Positions 1-12,222 of a stretch of 64,000 nucleotides of DNA are shown piece after piece. Below the pieces are notes generated by a model. It was given only the letters and a program-made list of their open reading frames with translations. It did not search any database and had not been told where the DNA came from. The DNA is from Phellopilus nigrolimitatus. Taxonomy: Eukaryota > Basidiomycota > Agaricomycetes > Hymenochaetales > Hymenochaetaceae. Each line of letters begins with the position of its first letter. Within the stretch, counting starts at the first letter, position 1. Where the stretch lies: positions 62,001-126,000 of the forward strand of contig JAJOHG010000030.1 of NCBI GenBank assembly GCA_021029095.1. Direction: 5' to 3'. A program made the position numbers and the translations under genes.

Positions 1-427
1 GAGGCAGGCTCGATGCCGTGGTCTTCGAGCCAAGCCTCGACGAGCTCAACACTCTCGGGATGCGGCGCGACAAGGGCGTCGACCTCCTCCTTCGACAAAT
101 GCGCGCCGTAGCTACCGATCGCGTCTCGGGATAAGCGCAACGATGCGGGGACTCAAACTTTGGATAAGGCAAGACGCACCGTTCATGGGCCGGGTCGCTG
201 ATTTGGTACAAGTGGTCCACGAGCTCCTCAAACCTATCCTGCTTCAACCCGATACGCATGTCGAGCATGTGGTCGGGCGGGGCGGCGCTGTGGACTTCCC
301 ATCCGCGGGGAGCGCCGGCCCAAGCGTGCTTGACTTCGAAGTCGTCCCAGCGCGGCACGAGCGGCGTCGCGAGCGCGACTCGGAAAAGCGGCAGTGCGAG
401 CAGCGCGCAGAGACGGACCGGCGTCAT
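1..427 (-). CDS. Sedolisin (tripeptidyl-peptidase-like) protease, 5' part only
   Basis: This is the start of a secreted acid serine-carboxyl protease of the sedolisin/TPP1 family. It begins at the ATG complementary to 425-427 with a hydrophobic signal peptide (MTPVRLCALLALPLF) and continues into the pro-kumamolisin activation domain. Exon 1 (427-180) ends in ISDPAHE; a GT-AG intron at 179-112 follows, and exon 2 resumes with RYGAHLSKEEVDALVAPHPE, a segment very typical of this prodomain. The catalytic domain with the Ser-Glu-Asp residues lies beyond the left edge. Such enzymes are secreted by wood- and litter-decay fungi for extracellular protein breakdown. The family call is firm for the prodomain; activity cannot be judged from this fragment. 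Confidence 0.9.
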   Translation of the reverse strand, partial: MTPVRLCALLALPLFRVALATPLVPRWDDFEVKHAWAGAPRGWEVHSAAPPDHMLDMRIGLKQDRFEELVDHLYQISDPAHERCVLPYPKFESPHRCAYPETRSVATARICRRRRSTPLSRRIPRVLSSSRLGSKTTASSLP

Positions 428-1207
428 CGTTATTCGCAGGGAAGGAGGGCGGGGCAAGCAGGGTGCGAGAACCAGCCGGCCAGCCTCCTTAAGTACAGTT
501 TAGGGCATTATTGGAGGCTAGCAGGATTTTGCGTATTTTGAGCAGAATAGGCACCGAGGGGCGAGCGTAGCGAGCAACGATGGACGTTCCTTGACGTTCC
601 ATGCGGCAAGAAGGATAGAAGCGATTGTACAATATAAACGGCGTGAGTGACGGTGAATTGTGAGTCTAACAATAAGGCTTCAGCCTGATATTGTCGGGCG
701 CGTAGTCCGAGGGATATGCACTAGTGTAAACTCGTAGGTCGGCTAGTGCACATCGTCGTATCTTGACAGCGGCGGCGTCGGTGTCGGGTGTCGGGCGTCG
801 GGCGCTTTCACGCGTGGCAAGCCAAGAGAAAGCCGGGAGCTTACCAATAACAGCGGGAATTTCCCGATAGGAAAGTGCGTAGCTGCCAGCGCACTGTGAG
901 TTCAACAAGAACAAAGTACACAATAAAGCGAGCTATCAAGAAGCATGGGTTAATTGTTTTAGCCAGGAAGAGGAAAGGTGTGTGCGTCCATTCCATCCAA
1001 TCTCAATTGACGCCATTTATAAACGATTAATCTTTTATTCTCTCTGGCGTCTGCACGCCGCGCAAGTCCTCTCGTCAGTAGCATTTGATCCGTCCGTGTG
1101 AACCGGACACATGCCACATTCTTCAATTGGAAGGTACTCACCTTGTTTTGGAAAGCCCTTCTTTGCTTAAACATACTCTAAAGTACAAAGCTTGCTTCGC
1201 TTAGGAG
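428..1207. other. Intergenic: sedolisin promoter side
   Basis: This is the upstream region of the sedolisin gene and the 5' flank of the tRNA-His gene. Only short open frames occur (for example on the minus strand at 666-923 and 959-1174). They show no recognisable domain or splice pattern, and I do not call a gene here. Confidence 0.5.
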
Positions 1208-1299
1208 GTCTCTGTCGATTAGTGGTTAAATCGCCACGTTGTGGTTTTCTAAATCTCGTCTTGCCCGTGGCGCCGTGTGTTCGATTCACACCAGAGACA
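1208..1299 (+). tRNA. tRNA-His (GTG) with a 20-nt intron
   Basis: A complete cloverleaf can be folded by eye. The acceptor GTCTCTG (1208-1214) pairs with CAGAGAC (1292-1298), followed by discriminator A at 1299. The D arm has GATT (1217-1220) pairing with AATC (1229-1232). The anticodon stem CCACG (1234-1238) pairs with CGTGG (1266-1270). The T arm is GTGTG-TTCGATT-CACAC (1275-1291). The anticodon GTG is at 1241-1243, and a 20-nt intron (1245-1264) sits between positions 37 and 38, the canonical place for eukaryotic nuclear tRNA introns. G37 and A73 fit eukaryotic tRNA-His, whose G-1 is added after transcription. A T run at 1311-1314 could be the Pol III terminator. Confidence 0.93.
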
Positions 1300-1986
1300 A
1301 TTGCAAATGGTTTTCCATTTTACTCTAAATTTTTGGGTATTTCTGTCACAAAAGCAGTGTCGCAGCAACGACCCATCTTATGCAGCACCATTTCTCAAAT
1401 AAACTTGCATGTAGGTACTTTGATATATCTAGTGGCACACTACGTGCAAATTTTCAGGCGAATTGGTCTTGTGTATGTTTTAAAAACGCTGAAATATATC
1501 CGGATTTTGGGGGTTTTTTTTCTCAGTTTCAAAACTGCGTCTTAGGATTGATCTGAAAGACTTGTCTCGGACTCAACAAAGAACTCATATTTCTCTCTGA
1601 AACTTTACACGGCGCGCTAGAACATGTAATTATTCTCTAATATAATTTTTGGTAGTTCCGATTTTTTTTTTTTGATTTCTTGGCTTTGTCTTCGTTGAAA
1701 TTCAAGTGAGGATACTTATCATTCTAAATCGATGTCCTTAGAGTAACAACCTGCCGGTTTATGACTCCTCACAGAAATTAATTTCGCTTGAAGCGCATTT
1801 TATAGAATCGTAAAAAGATCAAAGAGCTCATACGATTTTTAAAATAACGATACAGCGTATCTCAGACGGTTAATTGCTGAGATATAGAATTGGAAGCACA
1901 TGATGAGTCGTAGCCGCATTTTTGACAGCAGCATTTACGGAAAGGTAAGACGAAGTGACCAAGGTTGAGTTTATTCCATCCTGTGT
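1300..1986. other. Intergenic, AT-rich
   Basis: This stretch lies between tRNA-His and the 3' end of the TAP-like hydrolase and is visibly AT-rich, with several poly-T tracts. No open frame with coding character was found on either strand. It presumably holds the tRNA terminator and the hydrolase 3' UTR. Confidence 0.5.
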
Positions 1987-4433
1987 TTACATTCTTCCCG
2001 GCCTCTTGAAACCACCGATATACGGCTCCAACTCCCTGCCCAGCGCCTGCACAATTTTCAGCAGCCGCACGTCCTCCGCTGAGTACATCTGGGAGCCTGA
2101 CTTGTTCAGCCACAGCACTGAAGAATCCGAGTCCACCGTCGGCTTCGGCGGAAAGAGCACCTCGTCCGTCGCGCAGACGAGCCCGTTCTCCGGGAGCTCA
2201 CCCTCGAGAAAGTATGCACGTAGCGTCCTGGCGGTGCACAGAGAAGACATCGCGGTTGAGCAATGCTGCGAGAAGAAAATGAGATAATAAGTTGCAGATT
2301 TGAAGGAACAAGCAGACGCACCCCACTCCCGTCCTGGATGACCAGCCGTGTCGACTGTGGCATCATCTCATTTACCGCACGAGCATTCTGAACTGGCGTG
2401 ATAGGCTGGAAACATTCATTAGTATTGGCGATAACCGCTAACACCAACACGGTACCCACATCCGCAGTATTCCCGATGACAAGGATCTCGTTCTTCAACG
2501 TATGATTGAACGGGCCAGTAAACCTCTCTGTCTCACGCGCTGTCCAATGCTGACACAGATCGATGTCCAGCGCACTGAAATGGTGCGACGTCTGCTGCTG
2601 CGCCACGGTCATCTCGTGCAGCATGTCTTCAAGCGCCTTCGTGGGGTCGACGTCCGCCGGAAACTCAGGCGTGTCGACGCACTGCACCGCGTAGATAGCC
2701 GCGGTCGTGCGCGGCGCCACCGTCGTATTAAGCTCGATGTTTTGGAGGAAATACTGCACAGTGGGCACTCCGTCGCCCGCGAGAGCCGCGGCAAGATTGG
2801 TCGCGAGTGTTGGCCAGTTGGGCGGTCTGTAAAGAAAGCTGAAGGTCATGGCTGAGACGCAACGCCTGGTTAGAAACCAGAACTACTGGAGATAAAGAAA
2901 ATGCAACCTTGGATCATGCTGGCAGTCAGCGGGCCTGGGCGCGTAGCGTTCCAGACAGCTAAAGGTTGCTCGTACAACCTCGCGAGAAGTCCGTCGATCT
3001 CGTTTGAGATGGAACTTGCTGTTGAGCCTGGCGACGCAAGAGCGCAGCGATCGGGGCCGGCCTGTCAATACAGATTGACAGTTATTATTCGAAAAACGGG
3101 CACTGACTCGACTTCTCACCTCCGCGCACGCAGTGTAGAAGTTCCGTAAATCTTTTTCAGTGTCTACAAAATCATCTAGAGAGCAATAAATCGATATTTT
3201 ACAATACAGAATAAGCAACGGAGAGCAAACCTTTCGGCCAAGTGTGCACGTGCGTGTTTGCCCATAAGTCAGGGTTCTTTCGCAGCGTCAGACCGGGATC
3301 TCGACTCATAGTAGACAAACCTACCACTACGCCGTCTATGACAATCTTCCCAACTCGGTCTGGAAACCTACTCGCGTCAGTCTCACTTATCTTAAAACCC
3401 CGCAGGCACTCACATATTAACGAGATAGCTACCCACGATTGTCCCGTACGAGAATCCCCAGAAGTTGATTAAAGCGTCTTCGCTTTCAAGCTCAGCGTAC
3501 AGGCGTACGAGGTCGCGTACGACTGTAGCCGTGCCGACGTGCTTCAGCGTCTCGCCCGAGCGCTCATGGCACAGGCGGGCGTATACAGCATTGCGCGCGT
3601 CCGCAAGCTTGAGGCCGGCGACAAATGCAGCACGATCATACTCATCGGTGAGGTTGCGCGCGTCGGGGAGGACCTCCTCGTGCGTGTTCGCGAATAAGAT
3701 GTCCTGCTCGGTCTGCGAGGCGAGACATTCAATGCGAGGCCTAAGAACTCGGTGATTAGCTGCATTCTGTGTATCGAATTCGTGGCTAGTCGGAGAACAA
3801 ACACAGAACTAGTTTGTGCACTCACGTAGAGCCATTGATACCACGCGGGTCCCAGCTGACCTACACCAGGATCAATATCCCCATTTTGAAACGTGTGTTC
3901 AAAATAGAACGCACGATATCATACCGCCCCTCCAGCATGTCGCTCAGGTGCTTTCCCGCGCGATAGAGGTAGTTCACTCCCGACCCTCCCGGTCCACCTG
4001 GATTCGTGAGGAGCGTGCCGATGCGCTTATTGGTCGCGGGGTACCGTGCGAGAGCGAGCGAAGCCGTGCCAAGAGATGCATTGAAGTAGTCCAGCGGAAC
4101 CCTTGGAGTAAACATCAGACAAGCTCACAGAAACTTGGCACAAGCAGAAGCTCACTCGAGCCGCCCGCATTCAATGTTGTCACCGCAGGGTGTCCAAACA
4201 ATATTCCCTTGCTTATACGCCCGTGGACTCGATAACTTTGCGAGTGACCGCACTCGCAATGAAGTCCAGATCAGCATGAGGGCACATGCTGAAAATAGAA
4301 TGATCCTCCACAATAGAAGGGTCTTGCCTTGATGTCGAGCATTTCTCTGTCGTCCTAGGAGACCCGCATTTTCAGGAGCGATCTTCTCCATTGTGCTCGC
4401 GGCCAAGTGCGCTGAGTCGACCGCCAAAGTCAA
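1987..4433 (-). CDS. TAP-like alpha/beta hydrolase (putative secreted or anchored peptidase), multi-exon
   Basis: A multi-exon gene for an alpha/beta-hydrolase of the TAP/proline-iminopeptidase-like type found as large proteins in basidiomycetes. In order: an N-terminal membrane-anchor or signal segment (LLLWRIILFSACALMLIW), the oxyanion-loop motif NPGGPGGSG (near 4010), SWDPRGINGS, the nucleophile elbow GFSYGT (GxSxG, near 3440), FPDRVGKIVIDGVVNPDLW, and a C-terminal TAP-like domain containing ILVIGNTADVGTPITP and STRLVIQDGSG, then HCS and SSLCTARTLRAYFLEGELP. The acid is probably the Asp of NTADVGTP and the catalytic His that of GHCS. All exons join in frame across GT-AG introns. Start codons are possible at 4433 and 4391 (MEKIAPEN); the choice is uncertain. 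The stop is at 1987-1989. Substrate unknown. Confidence 0.88.
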
Positions 4434-5863
4434 ACGCGTGACTTAGACGCGGTTTGAAAACCACGTGACTAGGCGTACCGCGTGTGATCGCCGCATCTAG
4501 ATTGTAGTTCAGACTTTCTGCCCCAAATACCAAACGCTCATTCGAAAGAATATCTCATTTTCCAGATAGGCATCACTTTCTCAGGAGCTCCGCTAGCGCC
4601 ACCACCCAGACCTTCTACAGCTACTTACTTAGTAATTTTTCAGCAATAGAGGCCATATTTTGCGTGACTAGCGCCAAAACAAGATGTAAAATTGCGCTAT
4701 CTATTGCTCCAATTATTCAAGTCACTGAGAAGATCTACGATGGTCATATAAGTTATGAATGTGTATTGAGAGGAAACTGTGTGAAACATCGTGCATATAG
4801 TTCTAATAGCAGATAGCAGACAACCTCGAACGCCGGATTCGCCTCGCCGTCGCCGAATGAATCAAGCGATGTAGGTAAGACGTGTAATTTCAGTTCGGTC
4901 GGTTTCGGTAGCAGTGTCTTCGAGCGGCCGACCGAATCTCGATGAAGGTTTAAAATTTTCTGATACATTACATCTCGTTCGTCGTTAAGCCGGGACAGTC
5001 TCTATAAACACAGGGCTGCATGTATTTAAATATTATTGCGTAAGAGCCGGAAAATAGCCACACGATAGCAAGAATAAGCTGGGCCTCGTGCTTTTGAAGG
5101 GTACAGCGAGTTTGTAATCATGGACCAGAGGGTTCAAACGTTCGCTGGATGACGGCGTCGCCAGTGATCTTCGATGTAGAAACTTGAGTTCCGCACAGTT
5201 CGGAGCGACGGAAGTTGCGAGGGTCTCAGGCTCACAGGATCGATTCGTAACTTGGACTCCGCTTTGTAGGTAGTAAAACCAAAGACAACAAAGCGTGAAA
5301 AACACGAATTTCATGCCGGGATTACCTCATACCTCACGAGTACTTGACTAGGTAGCATTATTTGTTTGTAGACATGAGTTGCTGTTGCCTTTTGTACGCG
5401 AACAGGAGCATGAAAACCATGCATATCAATATGAAAGTCATATCGGTTAGTGACAAAAAATGTCAATGGAGTTTCTTTCGAATCGTCGGAGTGCAAGGAC
5501 TTCTTGATGGGATTGAACGCCAGGTTGGGGAATGTCTCTCAGCTACCATCCGCATTGGAATGATGGACGATGAGGAAGCGTAAGCGATTACGTGATGCAG
5601 AATTCAACGCGCGGATCCAGCGCCATTTTGCCACCCATTTCTTTCTTCAACCGCTTCATCTGGTCGACGCAGCACACTTGCTCCCTCGTCCATTTTATTG
5701 GTGTTGTACGGTCATTTGTCTCTTCCCCTGTATCCCTGTGCTTGTCTTCCCAAGATTCGGACATTTCTGCTGTTGAAGACAGTGGCTTCCGCGGTGGCAT
5801 CATACTGGCACTCCAGCAACATTTCAGCAACATTTTCGAAAACCACTTTGCTGCTGGTTCAGC
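4434..5863. other. Intergenic stretch, no supported gene
   Basis: This is the divergent upstream region between the hydrolase (-) and the large membrane protein (+). The minus-strand frame 5033-5314 opens with a hydrophobic stretch (MKFVFFTLCCLWFYYL) that could imitate a signal peptide. It has no domain, no convincing splice partner and no neighbouring support, so it is not called. The frame at 4753-4968 likewise looks incidental. Confidence 0.4.
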
Positions 5864-8718
5864 ATGTCTCAGCTTCTACACTCCTTCTTTCATGTCCTCC
5901 TGTCCTTTTCCTCTGACTGGTATGGCGAGCTACTGTATGTGGACGGTGTCGCAAAGTGGATGGACAAGGAAGAAGCTCTTTTCGGTGCGGTCCTCGCTTT
6001 AATCTGCATCTTTGCTGGTTTACTCGACGGCAAATTCAATCCACCCGACTTCATACCGTTTGCTATCGACTGCATCCTCAGCCATACTTTTGTCGGCGCT
6101 CTAGTTGAGCGTAGATGGCCCGGAGACAACTTCTATGCCACTCTGCGAAACCCCGATGTCGGCGTCGTGCCCTCGCTTTTGTGCATTTTCATGACGGCTC
6201 CATTTGTTCTACTCAAGCACGTCGCCGCAGACAACCTGCATCTTGCTCGCCGACTCCTTATCTTTGGGGCAGGTTATATTTGTCAGTCGCTCGTCAAAGC
6301 CGGAACTCATATAGGCGACTCGTTTTCTCAGCTCCTTGAGTTGGCGGTGCGGAGTTTAAAACTCATTATCCGCATGCCTGGGGCATTTGCATTGCTCATT
6401 GTGCGGATCGTCTTTGCCACTCAAATTCAAGCAAGAATGGCTATTTTGAGTCTCGGAGGGAGGATCTGGCTGGTCGGGAAGCAAGGAATCTCTGTTTTCT
6501 GGGCAACCACGACATTTGCTTATTGTCGTTCAGCCGAGCTATATGGATTCACTATCGAACTCGGCATGCGACTGGTTTCGGGTTTTCTAAAAGCGGTCGT
6601 TCAAACACAACTCGCTTTCCTTTACATCTTGTCGACGGCGAGGGGACTTGTTATCCACGTCCTCCATTCGCTCACCGACGCTGTATTTCATGCAGCTGGC
6701 ACGGTCTTCCGAGTTGTAAAACTCATGTTAGCGTTTCTCCTTGTCGGTCTCCGCGTGTCAGCCGCATCTGTCAAACTCGGCACGGCTAGAGTTGCAATAA
6801 CTGTCCTAAAGCTTGGAAAGGGTGTTTCATTGCTCGTGAAGCTCGTAGGCTCAACTATATGGTCTCTTTGGTCAGCCGTGTCCTTCGTTTGCTGTCAATT
6901 GTTCGCGTTCTCGAAGATGATACCCAAGGCCTTTTTTGGCATGTCCATTGCAGCCGCCAAGTTTGGTTTGCAAACTGCTCTTAGTTGTTTGAAAACTGCC
7001 AGGCACGCTCTTATTCAGGTCTCGAAAACGGTTTTGAAATTCGGCGGGAAAGCCTCGCTTATCGGACGTCACGTAGCTGCTGGGTTCTGGGCACTCTGCG
7101 GTAGGGTACTTGCAGTGGTAATGGTCATTCCTAGTTCCTGTTTCCGCGTGTGTATTACTACACTCCAGGCCTCCAAGCAACTCTTACCGAGCTCTAAAGT
7201 CAATGAAAGGCGTGTGAAGCTTGACGAGATGCTCACATCACCTGGTCAGAAGCTTGGAGCGACTACGACTACTACTTTCTGGTCAATCATAGAGCCCATC
7301 GATGCCTTGGTATCACTAGTTTTTCGCCTTTCAACTTCTGGTTTCTCTAAAGCGGGAAGTCTTTGCAAACTCATGTCGTCCATAGTCATGCAGATGGCGA
7401 ACTGGTGTGCTAAACGTCTTTGGAACTCAGCCATATTCACTCGAGCGCTTTCCAGGAGATTGTTTTCCGACATAGGGAGATGTTCATCACAGCTTCTTGT
7501 GCTTACAAGCAATGCTATTCGCTCTTTTACCCCGTCGAACATTGTTCTGCACCAAAAAGGTATCATGATGTGGAGGGCGTTTTGTGCAGGCTTGGTGTAC
7601 ACATCCTGCATCTTGGCCTTATACCTCGTGATTGTGGGGACTATGCGGCATCATCTTGAGGTAAGCCCATATGCTAAAAGGTCAAACTTGCACTCATACC
7701 TCGTCATCTAATAGGAGAGTCGGCTGGATGAAGGTTGTAGGAGGGTTTCTGACTCACCTAAGGCTAACTCTTCCAATATTTCGAAGTCGTTATGGGCTAC
7801 CTCCGGAAAAGCTCGTCAAAATTATTCGATCGCAGCTCATTGCGCGGCCGCCACAGCGCAAAATTTCATCGCATGTGGTGGGCTGAGACGATCGGCGATT
7901 GAGCATCGCTCTTATCATGCTATTCATGCCACGGAGCTCGAAAGCAAGATTCATATATTGGAGAAACACACTGTCGAACAAGAGAAAAAGCTGGATTTGT
8001 ACGCGGAGGAGCAGAACGATCTTCTCAACGAAGTCGCAGAGAGTAAACGCCACCATGTGCAGCTGCCTCCGTCATACGCTGCTGCACTGGCGAGCGGACT
8101 CGAGGAGGCGCGCCTGCACCTTGAACGCGGGAGTACGGACCTCGAAGACGCTGCAAAGGCGTGGACTGTCGAGCAAAGGCAGCATAACTTCAAGTACAGA
8201 AAGGATATTGCTACTGCAGGGCGGAGCGTGTACGCGAAGCTATACGAAGGTGATCTGGACCTGATCGACTTCTTGGACCTGAAGCCGGTGGACATCAGCG
8301 CGGATGATAGAGTTACGAACCACAGGAGCATTGCTTTGCCCTTGCCTTCGTCAAGTCTACTCGTGTCTCAGCCTGCTTCTTACCCCTCGCTGCCTGCAGA
8401 GACGTAGACCTGGAGGAGATGTGTTCGCTCCGCGCAGAGCTCGATTCAGAGCTGCGGGTGCTCGAGGGAGCGCGAAATTCCGAAGAATCCCATTCTCACT
8501 TCCTTGATGATGACTCCGAAATGGACTTTGAAGTGGGCCTTGATCTTGCGTCCTCTCCTCTGCCACGGTCCCGTGTACGCAAGTACGGCCCAGTCGCGCA
8601 GAGGCGTATGGCGAAGCAACGGCAGCTTCAAGAGCGCAACCTCCGTGTGCGCGAGGAATTCGTGAAGATGGGCACGATGTTGCTTGCGCTCGACGCCAAT
8701 GGCCTTGAGAAGATCTGA
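5864..8718 (+). CDS. Unrecognised large hydrophobic protein with internal repeats and C-terminal coiled coil
   Basis: I do not recognise this family. Three exons are inferred: 5864-7660, 7715-8349 and 8400-8718, joined by introns of 54 and 50 nt, giving about 916 residues. Residues 1-600 are strongly hydrophobic with many amphipathic or membrane-type segments. They include loosely repeated blocks: TVLKLGKGVSLL, TVLKFGGKASLI and AILSLGGRIWLV, each followed by a W/F-containing hydrophobic run. A clear TM helix (FCAGLVYTSCILALYLVIVG) closes exon 1. Exons 2-3 are charged and coiled-coil-like (ELESKIHILEKHTVEQEKKL; RMAKQRQLQERNLRVREEF). The first splice is well supported by frame. The second (donor GTCAAG) is chosen because it restores DVDLEEM in frame. 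A multipass or membrane-wrapping protein with a cytosolic coiled coil is an inference. Confidence 0.65.
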
Positions 8719-9163
8719 GAGGAACTGGAGAGTGCTTGGCAAGGGGGAGAGGTTGAAGTTCGCTTGGTGAAAACGATTGACTTGTCTGATTTCTATTCTC
8801 TGTTTTGTGATACGAGCCATACAGTTTTGTACGTATACATATTCTATACGCCCTGCATATGCCGAATGCATCATCACATCATCTATCCCTTCGTATTTCT
8901 TTACTTTCGACGATGTAACGACTCCTTTGACACGAAATGCACAAGGTTTGATCGATAACGGCCTGAGCTATAGAAAAAAATATGTGGCTAGCTCGTACTA
9001 TGATATCGACTGTAAGCCACCAAAAATTGCGTGTAAATAAGGGTACTTGGACCAGACACAGATGGTTTTTAATTCTTGAAAAAAAAAAAAGAGCAAAACA
9101 ACAATAGTGTATGGTATACAAAAGTCGTATATATAACTGTATATAAGTATTCCCATGCTCAAA
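8719..9163. other. Convergent intergenic region
   Basis: This is the 3' flank shared by two convergent genes. It is AT-rich and has a run of about 12 A at 9079-9090 that resembles a transcript end or a degenerate poly-A tract. No gene was seen. Confidence 0.5.
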
Positions 9164-11741
9164 TCAGTGCCCAGATTGGCGCTGCCTAGCAAGTTCATCA
9201 AGGATGCGATCCGCTTCGAAGCATTCCTCCGGCTCCCTAAACACCCGCAACCGAATGTGACTTGGTATATGTAACCGTGCTCGATATACGCGCTCCTGCA
9301 GCTCATAGCGCCGCCGCTCGCCAGGTGGGAGATTCGCAACCTCGGCCTTTGTGCGGCTCCCAGGGAACTGTAGATCCATGCCATTGCCAGGCGATGGCGA
9401 GGGGAAGGAAGGATACGAGGAATCAGTGGAGGGCACATGCGCGAGCCCCGAGTCGAAAAATGTCGACGGCAAGCCCATGCCAGATGCCGACGTGGGTTCG
9501 GAGGAGGAGCGAGGAGCAGCCTCAGGTGCACGTGGCCGCGACCACGATGACGGCCCCCCTGCAGTCAGATAGTCTTGCGTTGGTGTATCAACATGCGACC
9601 GATGCGTCCCACCGTGGCCATCATTAAAGGTCTGAGGGAAATTCCGCTGGGTCGGCGTGTCAGCAAATGCCGGCAGCGGCGTGTTCATCCCTCCCGGCGA
9701 CACTGGCAAAGGCATGCCCGCTGCGTACGAAGCTGTTCGCCGGAATGTTGCAGCCTGATGCTTGATCTCTTCACCAGTCGGGTCGTCCAGCACCCGTACG
9801 TCTGCGCCACTCGCATCGCGCACAAAGACTGCAAGGATCTGGTTGTGTCTTTCTGCTGCGATCTGTGCGTATAACTTCAAAGCAAAGATTGTCGCTCGTA
9901 AGAATACAGTAAATAAGCAGGTAAATAGTGCACCTCGAGGTCCTGTTCTCCCGTGTCTCCGACGAGGAAAAAGCGTGCACCGCTGAACGCGTTGAGTACG
10001 TCCACTATACCATCACGTTTGCGCGTAGCGGGTGCAGAGAGGAGTCCATTAAAAAGGGAGCGACCAGCATACGAACGCATCTTTATCGATCCTTCAGCGC
10101 AATATTAGATTTATCAGAAAAAAAAGAATCAAAATTGGCTTACCTCCAGGTAGATTCGACACCTTGATAAACTCGTTTATGACCGGCAAGAGCTCGAAAG
10201 GCCCATTTGACTAAATCAAATTAAGCGAGTCAGATGAGAGATAAAGGGAACATTACTAAATCACTTACAACGTAGTGGAACCTCACTCCTTTTGACCACA
10301 TACTCGTATACCAATCGCCCATTCCCCTGATAACAAGCTCCTCCAAGCGCCTCACAAACACATTCCGGAACACCACTCGAGCGCCTCCTACGATATTCGA
10401 AAGCTTGATCGTGTCGTCGATGTCCGAAATCAGGCGCACTTGCGAGTGCGTTACTGGAACAGCAAGGACGGAACATGCAGTCGGCTTCGGCGAAGGAAAA
10501 GCTGAATAATTCATAGTCGAATTGGGAGTCATTGGAGCCGCAGACGGGAGAAGCTCTGCACGCACGAAGAGCTCGACCTCCTCGCTTGCCTCGCCGAAGG
10601 CAATATGCAATGCTCCCGAATGCTGGGATATTCTCTCCCAGGGTACGCGTATCTTGGCCTCAAACGAGCCCTGCGCGCTGGTTGTTGTCTCGTACACGTA
10701 TATCGGCGCACTCGTGGAGTCATCGGAGGCAGAATCGGCCTCGTTTTCGTCAGGCATGAAGGAACTTGAGCTCGGCGCGGAGCTGTATAGCGACAGTCTC
10801 AAAGTTCGATTCGGTAGTGAACGCGACCAGAACGGTTGGAGACGCGTGTTGAGGTTCGTGTGCAGGCGGGCAAGGTCGGCCGGAGAATAAGAGAACTGCG
10901 GGCTCGCGCTGACGTACGAAACCTGAGTCGAAGACCCCGTTGACAGCGAAGGGGTGTGGCGTGAACTAGACGAGTCGGAATCGGTGGGTGAGAAATCATC
11001 TGTCTCCGAGTCCTGCTCGGCTCTGAGGAATTGCTTCTCAAGCGCGCGCAGCTCCGACTCTTCTGTGATTTCGCTCGGGGTGGGCGGGAGTTGTATCCTC
11101 TTCAGTAGCTCCTCCGTCGAGCTGCTAGCTCTGAGGGTAGGCCTGTCTTCCGCGGGCGTCTGAGGGTCGGATGTAGGTAATTTGGGGAGAGCCGCGTAAG
11201 CTAGTATTGTGCGCAATGAAGATAAGTTCCCGAGGGCATATATAGCGACGCACCTTTTGCGAGTCTCATGAATGCCCGCTGTGAGCGTGTGGCAGATTCT
11301 GGTGGCACGTAGCTCGCCGCGAAACCGGATACAAAAACTTCAAGTGAGAATTCCGCACCTAGTGTATGCGTGTAAGTGAGCCATGTGTTGAGTAAGTGGC
11401 ATGATGGCACGCTCACTGTATCTCCCCGCCTCCTCTCCATGGTACCGCCGCGCTGCCCAGCCAGGAAACAAAGAGACCTTCTCAACGGCGGCTTCATTCA
11501 TGCTGTTCGTGCGCCTGCTTATCTTATCGCCTGCCCACTCGCGCCAAGACTGTTTCTGGCCCTGCTCGCCAGTCTCGGGACCGCGAGAGCTCTGCATCGA
11601 GCCACCTTCTGCAGATGACGTGCGCCGGTCGAAGAACGTGCGCATCGCGCTCCGTTTGCTGGCGGGGACAAGACTCTTCAGAGTCGCGAGGCGGGACGAC
11701 GAGCCGGTCCTCGACGTGCTTCCCTCGGAACCATTGGACAT
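9164..11741 (-). CDS. APP1: App1-type phosphatidate phosphatase
   Basis: A homolog of yeast App1, an Mg-dependent phosphatidate phosphatase of the HAD-like DxDxT class that acts at actin patches and endocytic membranes. The catalytic motif appears as DIDDTIKLS (near 10410-10425), followed by SNGPFELLPVINEF, SYAGRSLFNGLL and FFLVGDTGEQDLE, the expected motif order for the App1 catalytic domain (PF09949). The N-terminal domain contains the beta-rich EFSLEVFVSGFAAS and ALHIAFGEASEEVELFV. The C-terminal tail (residues after LYAQIAAERH) is long, Pro/Ser-rich and probably disordered. The start at 11741 (MSNGSEGST) is chosen over an upstream in-frame codon because it begins the conserved low-complexity leader. 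All introns restore frame; the one before GSIKMRSYAG uses an acceptor at GAAG. Confidence 0.92.
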
Positions 11742-12222
11742 GAGATGGTAGCGGCGTCGGTTATAATACGTGCCTCTCGACGAGCGGAGTGTGCTGGTAG
11801 TCGCGTCGACTGTTCCGAGGCAAGCCGAGAGGCGTCGCCCTGTTTTATAGGCTGGAGGCAGCCTGGAACTCTTCTTAACAAACGGATTGGATACGAAGAA
11901 AGCACAGGAGTAGACAAGCAGATGTCGTCGCGGTACAAGTACAAGTATGTGCAAGAACTGTCATTGGGGCCCACGGCTGTGGGACGGCCTCAAGTCTGAA
12001 CAAGAGTAGATCATGATGCGTGGCGTAACTCAAAAAGTGCATCAGATTATATGTAGCAAGTATCGCGCTGGGATAGAAATATCATCCACGTAGCATGTAA
12101 ATTATAATATAACATTGCAGATGAAAGCACAGGTACGAGCAGATGTCATGTTCCGAACAGTAATGCAGTGTCCTCGCCAGCAGACCACAATTCCCAGGAG
12201 ATAAAATAAAATATAACCGAGT
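11742..12222. other. Intergenic region between APP1 and SEC72
   Basis: Both flanking genes are on the minus strand, so this holds the APP1 promoter and the SEC72 3' UTR. A short CAAGTA repeat (around 11937-11948) is present. No gene was seen. Confidence 0.45.

Noticed and set aside
5033..5314. Minus-strand frame with a hydrophobic start resembling a secreted peptide
   Set aside because: No homolog recognised, no splice partner and no promoter evidence; likely chance.
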